The notes under the pieces were generated by a model. It saw only the letters and a program-made list of their open reading frames with translations, had not been told where the DNA came from and ran no database searches. A stretch of 64,000 bases of DNA from Acheta domesticus (taxonomy: Eukaryota > Arthropoda > Insecta > Orthoptera > Gryllidae): contig JAHLJT010003656.1 in assembly GCA_031308135.1 (NCBI GenBank), positions 52,833,327 through 52,897,326 on the forward strand. The letters run 5' to 3'. Shown here in pieces: positions 22,320-32,799 of this stretch (the stretch's first letter is position 1; every line of letters starts with the position of its first letter). Made by a program: the position numbers and the translations under genes.

Positions 22320-22830
22320 TTACTGATTATTTATTTCGTATTTACGGGTGCTTTGACTTCTATGATAATAATTCCGTACGTGTAGTGCATGCGGCGGTGT
22401 TCTTTCTCCGCAGAATGGTGAGATCCGGAGCCAACCAATACGCCGGCTTGCGGAGTTTTCCTCATCTAAGTGTCTCGCACCAGCGGGGCAACGCCCCAGC
22501 CGGGACAAGCTCCAAGCTCTCGACCGGTCTCCATATGTGGCATTATAATGCATTACGTGGTCGTGTGTTTAAGTAGGAGGATGGGGAAAGGACAAGCAAA
22601 GGGAAGGAAAGATAGCACGGGGTCCGTTTGTAAGGGTACTGTTCCGGCATTCGCCAGGTATTGATCAAAGAAAACACGGAACATCCCGATGAGAGCAGCC
22701 GGCCACTAGAATCATCCTCCAAACAGCGGCGGCTAGATTCTACCTAGCTTTGTAGCTATAGTCGAAAATCCTGACACTGTCGGACCTGGAACCCTAGGAG
22801 AGACAGTGCAGTGATGCTTTGAGCGACCTA
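22320..22830 (-). repeat. SINE family A, long form, minus strand
   Basis: Tail at left, tRNA-like head at right. Landmarks on the plus strand: CCGTACGTGTAGTGCATG (22375), GGCGGTGTTCTTTCTCCGC, CCAGCCGGGACAAGC (near 22497), CGGCATTCGCCAGGTA, GAGCAGCCGGCCACTA, and an inverted B-box region GGACCTGGAACCCTAGG (near 22783). Same family as 49577-50065, 57785-58130, 58925-59278 and 63800-64000. It carries a ~150-bp middle segment missing in the 58.9-kb copy. Confidence 0.75.
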
Positions 22831-22834
22831 GCCG

Positions 22835-23100
22835 ACGTGGGTCCCAGACGTGAAAAACTGTGCCGCTGACCGCTCCCCTCCTTCGCGAGAAGGCTTGAGA
22901 AGGCTTGCGTCTTCGGAGGCCGCGCGTGCGCCCACTGCGGCGGCGGGCCACTGGAGCGGAAAGGCCCTTGGGCGCCGCGTGTCCTCACTTAGCCGCAGTC
23001 GCGGCGAACAAGCGTCGCGCCGGCTCAGCTGCTCCGCTCCGCTCCCGATGAAGCTATCTGTCCCTCGAGGACCGCGCAGCGAGTAGGAGAACGTGGCTGA
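22835..23100. other. GC-rich block
   Basis: CpG-rich lead-in to the pentamer array that follows. No gene supported. Confidence 0.45.
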
Positions 23101-23102
23101 GC

Positions 23103-23412
23103 GGGACGCGGCGGGGCGTGGCGTGGCGTGGGGTGGGGTGGCGTGAGGTGGCGTGGGGTGGCGTGGGGTGGGGTGGCGTGAGGTTGCGTGGGGTGGCGTG
23201 GGGTGGGGTGGCGTGAGGTGGCGTGGGGTGGGGTGGCGTGAGGTGGCGTGGGGTGGGGTGGCGTGAGGTGGCGTGGGGTGGGGTGGCGTGAGGTGGCGTG
23301 GGGTGGGGTGGCGTGAGGTGGCGTGGGGTGGGGTGGCGTGAGGTGGCGTGGGGTGGGGTGGCGTGAGGTGGGGTGGGGTGGGGTGGCGTGGGGTGTGTGG
23401 CGTGGCTTGAAT
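23103..23412 (+). repeat. Minisatellite of GCGTG/GGGTG/AGGTG pentamers with a 25-bp higher-order unit
   Basis: About 300 bp is built from five-base words. From about 23205 to 23370 they form a regular 25-bp unit of five pentamers: GCGTG, AGGTG, GCGTG, GGGTG, GGGTG. The edges are less regular. G-runs give strong G-quadruplex potential on the plus strand. Confidence 0.9.
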
Positions 23413-23465
23413 GGCTTGGCGTGGCGGAGCTTCGTATGGTTTGCGGTGACCTGTGGATCGGGGCG

Positions 23466-23815
23466 GTGTTCAGCGGATTCGATGGTGTGACGGTTAGCGA
23501 GTTCGCGGGTTCAAACCCGATCGAAGCCGTGGATTTTTAAGGGCGAAAAAATCCTTCGTACGCCTTCCGCGGAGGGGAAGTAAAGCCGGCTGGCCCATGT
23601 TAGTAGATTTACTTGCATGTAAAAGATCCTCAAGCCTAAATGACGCCTCTGAGCTAAATTCAAATCGTCTGTTTCGTCGCCCGAGATAATACCTTCTTTC
23701 TCCGCTAGGTGAAAGGAGCGTAGTAGAAATTTGCGTGGTCAGACGGAAGAGCGGGCCTGATGGCCCGAGTCTCGCCACGTAAAATAAGGCATTAACTAAC
23801 TAACTAACTAAACTA
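23466..23815 (+). repeat. tRNA-derived SINE, family C, with (AACT)n tail
   Basis: The head has GTGTGACGGTTAGCGAG and the B-box GCGGGTTCAAACCCG (23505-23519). A ~230-bp body follows, and the element ends in AACTAACTAACTAACT (23793-23808). tRNA-like head, unique body and short-repeat tail are the three parts of a SINE. Only one copy is seen in this window. Confidence 0.75.
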
Positions 23816-24120
23816 ACCTGTTGAGGCGGGGATGGGTGTGCCTAGAACGGTATGAGCTGAGCGGAGACGGGATGGGATGGGAGGGACTAGCCTGAGTGAA
23901 GTTGCATGGGGATTGGGCGGGACTGAGTAGAGTTGAGTGGGATAAGCGGGGGTTGAATGGGGTTGCACCAAGCTGAACGTGGCTAACCCGAGTTGGAGTG
24001 ATGCGGGGAGTGATGTTGGTGCGGGTGGGCAGTTTGGGAAGGGGTCATAAGGGCTTAATGAGCTTAAGAGGAACCTAGTGGGAATTGGGCGAGGCTTGGA
24101 AGGGGCTCGAAGTGATGAGC
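23816..24120. repeat. Degenerate G-rich low-complexity tract
   Basis: Plus strand rich in GGGATGGG, GGGTTG and GAGTTG words with loose five-base periodicity. No gene. Confidence 0.4.
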
Positions 24121-24695
24121 TCTGGCGACAACATTTGCCTGATGAAGCCTCTGGATGATTGTCTGGGGTGTAGGAGGGCAATTGATAACAACACATCCGA
24201 AGATTCACAGGATGAGGGAGGACATTCTTCTATGCGCATAATATCGATATTTGATAACGAACAAGACCCAAAGCCATATACTTGGCTCTATTGGGAATTT
24301 CAAAACTATGAATGATGATTATGAATTCAAAACTATGAATGATATTTGTGGTTACGAGGTGACTAATTTTTGCCATTCTTGCCATAACATCAACACATAA
24401 GGTATTGGTGTTATGACAAGCATGGCGAAAATCGAAACCACAGCTCTAGCAGCTCTACTTGCACAACTTATTGTCCGATATTGTGATAAAGGTTTCGAAG
24501 CGCAGAGAGAAGGACCATGGACTTACTGCTCTGGAATTTACATTACCACCACCTCCTATTTCTATTTACTCTTTCTCCTAAACCACTCTGCAGAGTATGA
24601 AATATTGAATCCTTTACAAATGAAATAATAAATCGACAAATAGATGCTGAACGATGCAAAGAAGTCGCGAAATAAAATCGCTAAAGAACAACACG
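24121..24695. other. Ordinary sequence, nothing recognised
   Basis: Small plus-strand frames (76 codons at 24085, 71 codons at 24413) have no recognised domain. Confidence 0.4.
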
Positions 24696-24704
24696 CGAGA
24701 CGGA

Positions 24705-25355
24705 GAGAAACGAGGCGGGGAGGGGAAAGACGGGGAGGCGGTGTGAGGCGAGGGGAGGCGGGCGAGGCTAGGCGAAGCGGGGCGAGGCGGGGCGAGCCAG
24801 GGTGAGGCGGTACGAGTGAGGTGGGGTGAGGTGAGGACGAGGCGGGGTGAGGCGGCAAGGGGCGAGGTAGGGAGGCATGAGACGTGGAGGGTCAAGGCGG
24901 GGCGGAGCGGACGAAGCGGGGCCGAGCGGGCAAGGCGGGGCAGGGAGGAGCGGGACCTAGCGGCGAGGCTTGGCGTGGCGGGCGAGACGGAGCGGGCGAG
25001 GCGGGGCGGGAAGGTGCGGGGTGGGCGAGGCGGGACGGGGCAGGCGAGGCGGGGCAGAGAGCAGGGGGTGGGGCGTGGCGTGGAGGGCGAGGCGGAGCGG
25101 GCGAGGCGGGGCGAGGAGGTGCGGGGCGGGCGAGGCGAGGCGGGGAGGAGCGGGGTCTAGCAACGGGGTGGGGCGTGGCGTGGCGTGACGGGCGAGGCGG
25201 AGCGGGCGAGGCGAGGCGGGGAGGTGCGGGGCGGGCGAGGCGAGGCGGGGCGCGGAGGAGCGGGGCCTACCGGCGGGGTGGGGCGTGGCGTGGCGGGCGA
25301 GGCGGAGCGGGAGAGGCGGAGCGGGGAGGAGCGGGGCGGAGAGGGCGAGGCGCAT
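24705..25355 (+). repeat. GGCGA/GGCGG pentanucleotide array with higher-order structure
   Basis: About 650 bp of GGCGA, GGCGG, GGCGT and GAGCG words. A longer module, roughly GGGGCGTGGCGTGG...GGCGAGGCGGAGCGGGCGAG, recurs near 25067, 25168 and 25277 (about 100-110 bp apart). Because five is not a multiple of three, every frame reads through the array, giving many false open frames rich in Gly, Arg and Ala on one strand and Pro, Ala and His on the other. Confidence 0.9.
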
Positions 25356-25595
25356 TGTGGAGGCCGCTCCATTACTCGGCTGTCAGCTGGCGGCCGCGGC
25401 CGCGGACGCGCGCCCTTTGTTCGCCCGCGGCAAAAACCTCCGGCGGCGCAGGCGGCGGCGGAGGCGGAGGCGCGCGCCGCGTCGAACCCGGCCCCGTGGC
25501 GCGCGCCGCCCCCTCGCAGGAGCACTGGCCACGTGCGGCGCGCGGGCGCGGCCAGCGCCTGCTGAAGCTTCGCAACGAGGCCGCGGCTTCGCAGG
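25356..25595. other. CpG island next to the pentamer array
   Basis: Non-repetitive CpG block containing CAGCTG (near 25384), CCTTTGTTC (Sox/TCF-like, near 25413), a NotI-like GCGGCCGC and a GGC triplet run (25441-25470). Possible regulatory island. Confidence 0.35.
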
Positions 25596-25599
25596 TATG

Positions 25600-26035
25600 A
25601 AATGTTTTCGTGGTGTGAAAACGGGCTAATGAAGGGGAAAAGATTCAGCAGGAATGGATTTGAATATTTCGACACATTGTTCAAATGTGAAAAGAGTGTT
25701 GTATTACTGAGTAAAAAGCAAATTATTTTTATGCATCAAAGTTTTATGGAAGTATACACAGAATGTATTTGTATTCTACAATGTATCTGGCTTACTAGTT
25801 CTTAGAGTGAAAAACATTGATAAAGATATGGAAAAGGTCTGGCAAACTATCAGAAGTCAGCAGTCAGTACTACAAAATAAAGAGACGAGTAGTGTTTCTG
25901 TTTCACGTAACTTTCTAACTCTAGAATTCATTTAGATCATTTTCTGCATGTTGGAATAAATAATACACTTCCCAGTGAGAAAACCCTCTATCTCCTTTAG
26001 ATGGAGAGTTAGGAGAATTTTCTATGTGTGTAGGG
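25600..26035. other. AT-rich stretch, nothing recognised
   Basis: No supported gene or repeat. Confidence 0.45.
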
Positions 26036-26039
26036 TGAG

Positions 26040-26069
26040 TTACAATTAGTCTTGAATGACTAATTGTAA
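26040..26069. repeat. Perfect 12-bp stem hairpin
   Basis: TTACAATTAGTC (26040-26051), loop TTGAAT, then GACTAATTGTAA (26058-26069). All 12 bases pair. Confidence 0.8.
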
Positions 26070-26097
26070 TATTACAAAAGGAAATAGTAACTGTGGG

Positions 26098-26187
26098 TAT
26101 TACTTCAGATCCACAATTATTAAGTTATTAATAATTACAATACATATTATTAATAATTACAATACATATTACTTCAGATCCACAATT
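26098..26187 (+). repeat. Nested direct repeats
   Basis: TATTACTTCAGATCCACAAT occurs at 26098 and again at 26167 (69 bp apart). Between them ATTAATAATTACAATACAT occurs twice in tandem. This looks like two successive small duplications. Confidence 0.75.
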
Positions 26188-26189
26188 CG

Positions 26190-28180
26190 CCCCAGAGGTA
26201 CAATGCAAATAGGCTCCCTGGACTGTTTGCCGTCGTACAACGTAGTCCGCGAATTTCTTCAAGAGAAGTGTGATTGATCTCAGACATCCAACGCCGACAT
26301 ATCTATAACTATCTCCACAGTCCATACTGCGTCGTGAAAGGTGCCGACAACTACTCTTTTGGCCAAGGTGAGTTGCAAGTCATGCAGCGTCGTATCATCT
26401 AGGGATTCCCCGACGAGTTGAAGACTTGGACCAACGGCTAAAACCACGTGACGGCCGCTGCACGTCACGCGCTTCCATTTGGTGATTTTACGTTTGGGGA
26501 ACGCCAGCTCTTACGTTTTCTTGAAGTACATTTTGGTCAACGAGGGTATCGTTTATAAAATGATCTACTCTAATATTGTGGATAACAGCACATGCTTTAA
26601 ACTATTAGTGCTAAAAACAGCACGTACATTCTCGACCGTGCTTTCACTCAAAATTATGCACAAATTACTCAAATTTTTGAAAAATTATTCGTGACCTTAT
26701 TTAAAAATATATCTTTAAGGAATCGATTTTGTTGAAGCAAAAATCTCTATCTTCATAATCGTAGTTGTAGGAAATCGCCGAAAAAGATTTGAATTTTTTC
26801 AATTTTCGAGAAATCAGTGTTTGTAACGAACATGAGACTTGCACCATTCTCTTAAATGTCCTTCACACTATTCCACAAGAAAATGTAATCAAAACGAAGG
26901 AGCCATTTTTTCGAAAATTTGGCAAATGTTCCAGGGGCTTCATGTAAAAAGTACCTCCCAAAATTAAAATATCGGTTTCAAATTCAAGGAGCCGCGACAT
27001 CAGCCTGATTGGGTGATATTAATTTTCGAGAAAATCGGCTGAACAATTTAGCCGCTAGCGTTGTTCGCAGACGGTCGGAGAGACAGACGTTATGCTGTCA
27101 TTCGATTTTTCGTTATCAAGGACCCACAAAACATGGATTCTAGAAATCCATTTTTGTCGTTCCCAGGGCACTGTAATAAGTTTTTTTCTACCAAAAATTC
27201 GTCGTTTTTTCGCGCTGCATTACAGAACATTCTCTCTCCTGAGTAAGCGGTATCGAGAAAGTAAAAATTCTCGACATACTCGATACACACAGGAGTTTCC
27301 TTTGCGAGTATAGGGATCGAAACTCAGCCTTTAGTATTAAAAATTATCTTTCTATCACTAAGCGAGCGGAACACGATTCTTCTTTATATTTGTGCCGTGC
27401 TTTCCCTGGGGTTTAGATGTTTATCGGGGCCATTAACCAAAGTTCTGAAGAAGTCATCAATAATCCATGCATTACGAAGACAAAATGCGAAATTCTTCAG
27501 CAGTATTCTTCTTGCAGCACCATTTTTCCATGCTTAGTTGACGTGTTGTGTACATCTTGCACTTTCATTTATTTTCTCCAACGGTTAACACAATTATTTT
27601 GATGTCTTTTAGGTGAAATATTATAGACATATGTCCAGGTCTATGACACCAATAATATTTAGAGAAGGTTGTGTTGCTCTTTCGAATACCGTAAACACAG
27701 AGCGTACTGTAATGAAATGCAACTTCATATGTACACCGAGTAAAAACTCAAAGGAATGCATTCAAACGCGGCAAATAAATGTTTATTTATTTATTTTACG
27801 TAAAAACAGTTAAAAACTGTGGATGACGTCCTAAGGAAAGAACTGAATTTTGGGTACGTCTTCAAAATTCTGTGATATCTACCCTAAGCTACATACAAGT
27901 TGAATTTTGAATATAGAAAGAAATGAGTGTTTTTTGCAAAGATTGTTAACAAAATATTCTCTCCGATGTCATAAAATCTAAAATTTATGTTGTATGTACG
28001 TTTTATTTACTTAAGACCTGTCTCAGGAACTGTCAATATCTCGTCAAAATACGTTTTTTATTGTAAACATCCAGATCCAACAACAAGAAAGGTGGAATCA
28101 TAGGAGTATACAAACGAATTGACTTGAGACGTAAGACCCGAATCTTTTCACGCTTTCTTGTGACTAATCTGTTCCGAGTT
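26190..28180. other. Mostly AT-rich; no gene recognised
   Basis: About 2 kb without a supported gene. A weak tRNA-like B box (GGGATCGAAACTC, inverted, near 27309) with plausible A-box spacing to 27370 could be an old SINE head; I would not call it more firmly. Confidence 0.4.
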
Positions 28181-28184
28181 TTAG

Positions 28185-28325
28185 CGATCGCGCGCAAACA
28201 CACTGCGCATGCGCGCCATTCTTTCAACTCCGAAATCGCTCGTCAAAAGGAAGCGTGCAAATCGGGTCGAAGAGCGAACCGCCGGCGGTGGGGGTGGGGG
28301 ATGGGGGCGTACGGGATGGTGGCTC
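28185..28325. promoter_or_regulatory. Second island with an NRF1/EWG-type palindrome
   Basis: TGCGCATGCGC at 28204-28214 lies in a short CpG block that begins with GCGATCGCGCGC (28186). Same palindrome as at 19106. No first exon recognised nearby. Confidence 0.3.
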
Positions 28326-28339
28326 AGGGCATCAATTAA

Positions 28340-28460
28340 TGTCACTGCAGTGCCTCTAACCGGGAGGCCCAGGGTTTCACTTCCGACGGTGGCAGTATTT
28401 TCGTCAGGAAGCCAGGTCGAATTCAGCCGCTGTCAGCAATATCTTTCATGATGTGCCGGA
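28340..28460 (+). repeat. SINE family A head, plus strand
   Basis: The only plus-strand copy of family A here. It holds CACTGCAGTGCCTCTAACCG, CCAGGGTTTCACTTCCGACG (B-box region, degraded) and GTCGAATTCAGCCGCTGTC. It is truncated after the head and early body. Confidence 0.65.
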
Positions 28461-28479
28461 GCTCAAAAGGAAATGATCT

Positions 28480-30335
28480 CAAAAGAACTAGTTCGCCATA
28501 TCTAATTATTCCACACCCAAGTCGAAACGAGATACGCATCTTCCGTTTCACAATATACTCTAACTCTCTTCAACACTCTTCAACAGCTGATGACAAGCTA
28601 TTCGGGGAACTATGGCAAATGAATACCAAATACTTGACTTGAATAATTTATTACTTTTACGAAATCTTCCTTCGTTAGAGCAAGTACATTGATTGCTTTA
28701 AACTCATTGCTGTCAATTCTTGTAAAACACAGGAAAAAGAAACACTTCTACACCTAAATTAAATTCAAAATATAGAGATAAGAGTTAGTAGATGTACTAG
28801 GAGACACCAAATTACAATAAGCAATTTTCGGAATATAGCAGTAAAATTATATTGCTTCTTTCGACTCCTAAAAACTAAACGATTTTTGGTGTACTACAAT
28901 GCATATTTGACTGCTTAGAACAACTTAGTTTAGTTAAAATAGATGAAATTAGTGTCAAGAAACCTGTTCTTTCTACAAAAGGGAATAGTTAGATGGGCCT
29001 ACGTTGGGCCAAGAATGACACAGCGTAGTTAAGGATGCTCGTTGATATGTTTAATGATGTATGCGACATATATTACACAATGCCAAAGTAGACTGAACAT
29101 TTATTGTAATCTAAATCTGATTTAAAACCCACCCGTCAGAATTAAAATGAAAGGGTCAACGTGTCAATGCAATTTGCAAATCGTTACAAAAGATGTGTGT
29201 AGCTGATCATAGATTTTCAACGCAGGCATATTGAAACTGACTTATTATTAGAATTACCTGTAATAGTGCTCATTTCACGAATAAAGTAAGGACTAAATAA
29301 TCAAAGGTTATTGAAGAATTAAGTTAACCGTCTGTATTTTATTAAATTTAAGACTCAGAAGACAAATATATGGGAAGGTTCTGTTAATCTAGATGATAAT
29401 TGGTACACTGCGAAGAAACAAAATACTCGTAAATAAAGAAATGGACACATATATGTTGATTTCCGGAAAGTCACGTTATGGTCTAATGGTAAATGTTTTC
29501 CAGTTACTTTGCTCAAACCTGTTCATAAAAAAAAGACTCATGTCGACGTCGGATTTGATATCAGACAATATTTCTTCTAATACTGAATCAAACATAAACT
29601 TACAACGTCAAGAACTAATGAATTAATCAAATGTTCTAAAATGTCAGTTTCTCAACTTTTAACATATTTCACAACTTTTAACACAGAGATAAAAAGTCTC
29701 ATAAAACAAAATTTCTTCTCCTCTAATAAGCATGTTTATTAACTAACATCCAAAGCTGCATCGTGATTAGATACTAATAATCTTTTTTGATGTAAAGAGA
29801 GTGAAATCCACAACTCTTCAAAACAAACTGTTGTCAACCTCACAATTCAAGGTAATCAAAATTCATATACAAATTATAATAAGTTCTTTTTCTACATCTA
29901 GATCCACGAAAATATCACACACAACATTTGAACAATTACAAATTACCAAATTCCTACAAAATACTCTTTTTTGTTGTGGGAAAATCATACTTCTGTTGAA
30001 CCTATCAACCCACAAGAAACGCATTAGTTTCACTAGCGGGGCGTAGTATTGTAAAGAATATAATAAACAAAACACGTTATTTGAAGTATACTGACGTCAG
30101 AGGCGGGAAACCATTCAATAATCTGCATCTTCTGATATGTTTTAAGTTCCACCCAGAGGAGACATGAGCTGCTACAATTACCAGATTTCACGAAATAAAA
30201 CTGCAGGAATTTCTGGTATGTTCCATGATTCCGCCGACGGCCTTAAGTGCAAGAAGGTGGTGATAAGACAAAAACGATAATTTTCAAACAGCATTAATTG
30301 ACACACTTGAGACGAATTCTTGACTGATTGGCTAA
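28480..30335. other. AT-rich stretch, nothing recognised
   Basis: About 1.9 kb without a supported gene or repeat. Confidence 0.5.
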
Positions 30336-30339
30336 ACTC

Positions 30340-30800
30340 ACACGAGTGAAATAGCGTCTCCGATTCGCGTGGCATGTTCGCGCAATGCTGCCGACCGGAA
30401 CCCCAAGCTCGAGCCGCGAGTCATGCAACGGCGCATCCCCAGAGCTTCTCCCGCAGGGCGAAGGCCTGTGGGGGCCGCCGGTCACCCGCCCCCACCCGCG
30501 CCGAGCGGCGCCGAGCGGCGCCGAGCGGCGCCGGCGTCGTCCCCGCGGTAATTGAGCGATGAAGCTTAATTCCAGCCATCGCCGACTGGCGAGGGCCCGT
30601 GCCTTACCGCGCCGCACCGCACAATACGCGATTGAACACAATTTACGACGACGCACTTCCAATACAATCATCGACAAGCAGTGGGCGTGGCGGGGCGCGG
30701 CGGGGGAGGCCGCGCGGGTGATCTCTCACTCAGCGCGCTCGACAAGTGCGGGAAGGCCATTGTTGGAAGCGGCGCACGTCAAGCCCTTCATGCGGTACCG
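30340..30800. other. CpG island
   Basis: CpG-rich, with a (GCCGAGCG)-type triplicate at 30501-30530 and GTGGGCGTGGCGG (GC-box-like, near 30681). The AT-rich patch GGTAATTGAGCG (near 30547) in the middle is a homeodomain-like core. Frames on both strands are low-complexity. Confidence 0.45.
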
Positions 30801-30804
30801 GCGA

Positions 30805-31395
30805 GGCTTCTGAAGTACGTCTGTTAACGTTTTCGAGCTTCTGCGATACACGCGCTCTGTGAAGAGGCGTTCGTAGAGTCTACCGTCAACTGAACTCCTA
30901 GTAACCGTGTCTTTAACAATACGTTTGTGAAATTTCATCGGTATTTGAACAGAGAAAACAAAAAGAAGTTTTGAATTCGAAAAAATATGTATATTTTTCA
31001 CATTAGATTGCTAAGGGATCCCTGTTCCCATTAGCCGCACGTTAACTTCAACAAGTGAAGTATTCGACATTTTAATTATACTCTTTATTATTATACTTTC
31101 CTACCTGAGAAGTTGTAAACTATTTCTTGGTGACGTTTATGAAAATTGTACATACTTAACTAAAGAAGCAGAATGCAAATGAAATATTACATTTGAAAAC
31201 ACGAAAAATAACTGAGAATTTGTACATACGAATGTCAAAAAATGGTGAGTGTAAAACATATAATACATATTTCAGTTCTTGAGAATTATGCATGAACAAA
31301 GCAAAACGATATTCACAAAACGACGGCGTCTGAGCTTGTTCTGGAGGCCGCAAACAGCTCCCGAATTCGGTGGCGAAACCGGGTGAGTTAAAAGG
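30805..31395. other. AT-rich stretch, nothing recognised
   Basis: No supported gene or repeat. Confidence 0.45.
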
Positions 31396-31399
31396 CGGC

Positions 31400-32545
31400 C
31401 CGATGTCCACCTGAGCCCAAGTCACAGGAGACGGCCACGGGGTGGGGGAGGGGGCAGTAGCTGAATATATTGGAGAGCTGGAGGAGCAGCGTTGCGGTGG
31501 ATGCGCGAGTGGCGAAGGCAGTGGAAAAGATGCAGTCAGGGAAACGGCAACAGTGATGGTGAAAGTAGCCGAGATGGAAAAGGCCGGTAGTGGGAACGGC
31601 GGATTGTCGCAGGGGGAGAAGAGAGTGAAAGGAGCGCCGGTGGAAGAAACGGGCGTTTGTCGACAGTTGAGGCGACGGTTGCGAGGGTTATGGCAGGGGA
31701 CGAAGTTGAAGGGTGTGGTAGCTGCCCTGGTGAAAATAGCTGACGTAAGCAGTTGGCACCGGGGGCGAGGCGGAGGACCGGCGCGGCGGCGGAAGCAATG
31801 CAAGCCGCGCTGTCAGTGGCTGCGGTCGAGGGCAGCGGCGGTGGCTTTGGAGGTGGCGGCGCCGGGTTCGGTCCCCGGGGCGGGCGGCCGCCGGGGGCGG
31901 TGGGGGCGGCGCGGGGCGGCTGCCTCTTTGTGCTGCCAGCGGCGCCCGGCTAACGAGCCGAGCGCGGGACACGGCGCGCTGTCAGCGGCGGGCGGCGCGC
32001 AGGGCCCCGACAGCGGCGCGGGCCGGTCCGCCGGCATTCCACCGGGCTGACACGGCCGCCCCGGCCCCCGCCTCGCCCGTCGCCGCTCCACCGCGCCCAT
32101 TCCCGCCCAGCCCTGCTCCGCCCCGCCGCCCTGGCCCCCCGCCCCGCCGACTCAGCCCCCGCCTCGCCTGTCACCCCTCCCATTCCCTCCCCGTCCTGCC
32201 CCACCCCGTCGCCTCGCCCTTCGCCACTCCGCCCCGCTTCAATCTCAGTCCCCATCATGTCCCGATGCCCCTCCTCATCTCGTCTATTCTCACCCCAGTC
32301 CTGCCTTATTCCCTGTACCACCCCGCCTTCACCCGCCCTGCCATCCCCCGCCACTTCCTGTGGTCATTTCTCCCCACTTTCTTCGCTCTATTCCTCTCCT
32401 GTCCCTGCCGTCTCTTTCCCGCTTCGCCCCTCCCCGCCGCCTCTCTCCCTTGCGCCCTCGTCGCCCGCCTCGTCTCGCCCGACGCCGCTAGACGGAGCGG
32501 CGCTCTTCGCTGCTCACTGCCACAGCGCCGGTCACCGGCCTTAAA
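31400..32545. other. Largest CpG island of the window
   Basis: More than 1.1 kb of GC-rich, CpG-dense DNA. G/A-rich on the plus strand at 31430-31750, CpG-dense at 31750-32050, then C-rich with CCCCGCC words at 32050-32480. Long frames on both strands (202 codons plus from 31442, 215 minus to 31156) lack recognisable domains and compete. A strand-asymmetric island like this could be a promoter with a CpG-rich 5' exon; nothing proves it. Confidence 0.5.
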
Positions 32546-32668
32546 ACCTTATTTTCAGTAGAACGCAAAAACTGTTTCAGTTCGTACTTAGAATATTAAG
32601 AATATTTGTAATGTACAGAAAAATACAGTGTTTTAGAGTACGATCTTACTAGACAATGATAACGAGCC

Positions 32669-32734
32669 AAATATATACATATATCGATGACAAATATATA
32701 CATATACGATGACAAATATATACATATATCGATT
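32669..32734 (+). repeat. Three-copy tandem repeat of ~22 bp
   Basis: AAATATATACATATATCGAT-GAC repeated three times with one 1-bp indel. A TC run lies shortly after (near 32788-32799). Confidence 0.85.
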
Positions 32735-32799
32735 TTGCCAAAAATGACTAGTACTCTCAGGACCGCCCATCAAAGAATTGTTTTCTCTCTCTCTCTCTC

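Noticed and set aside
24884..25600. 238-codon plus frame and several minus frames in the GGCGA/GGCGG array
   Set aside because: Same artefact: pentamers without stops; multiple overlapping frames on both strands, no domain.
31442..32050. 202-codon plus frame in the large CpG island
   Set aside because: Ends as Gly/Arg/Ala-rich sequence and matches no family; likely GC-driven openness.
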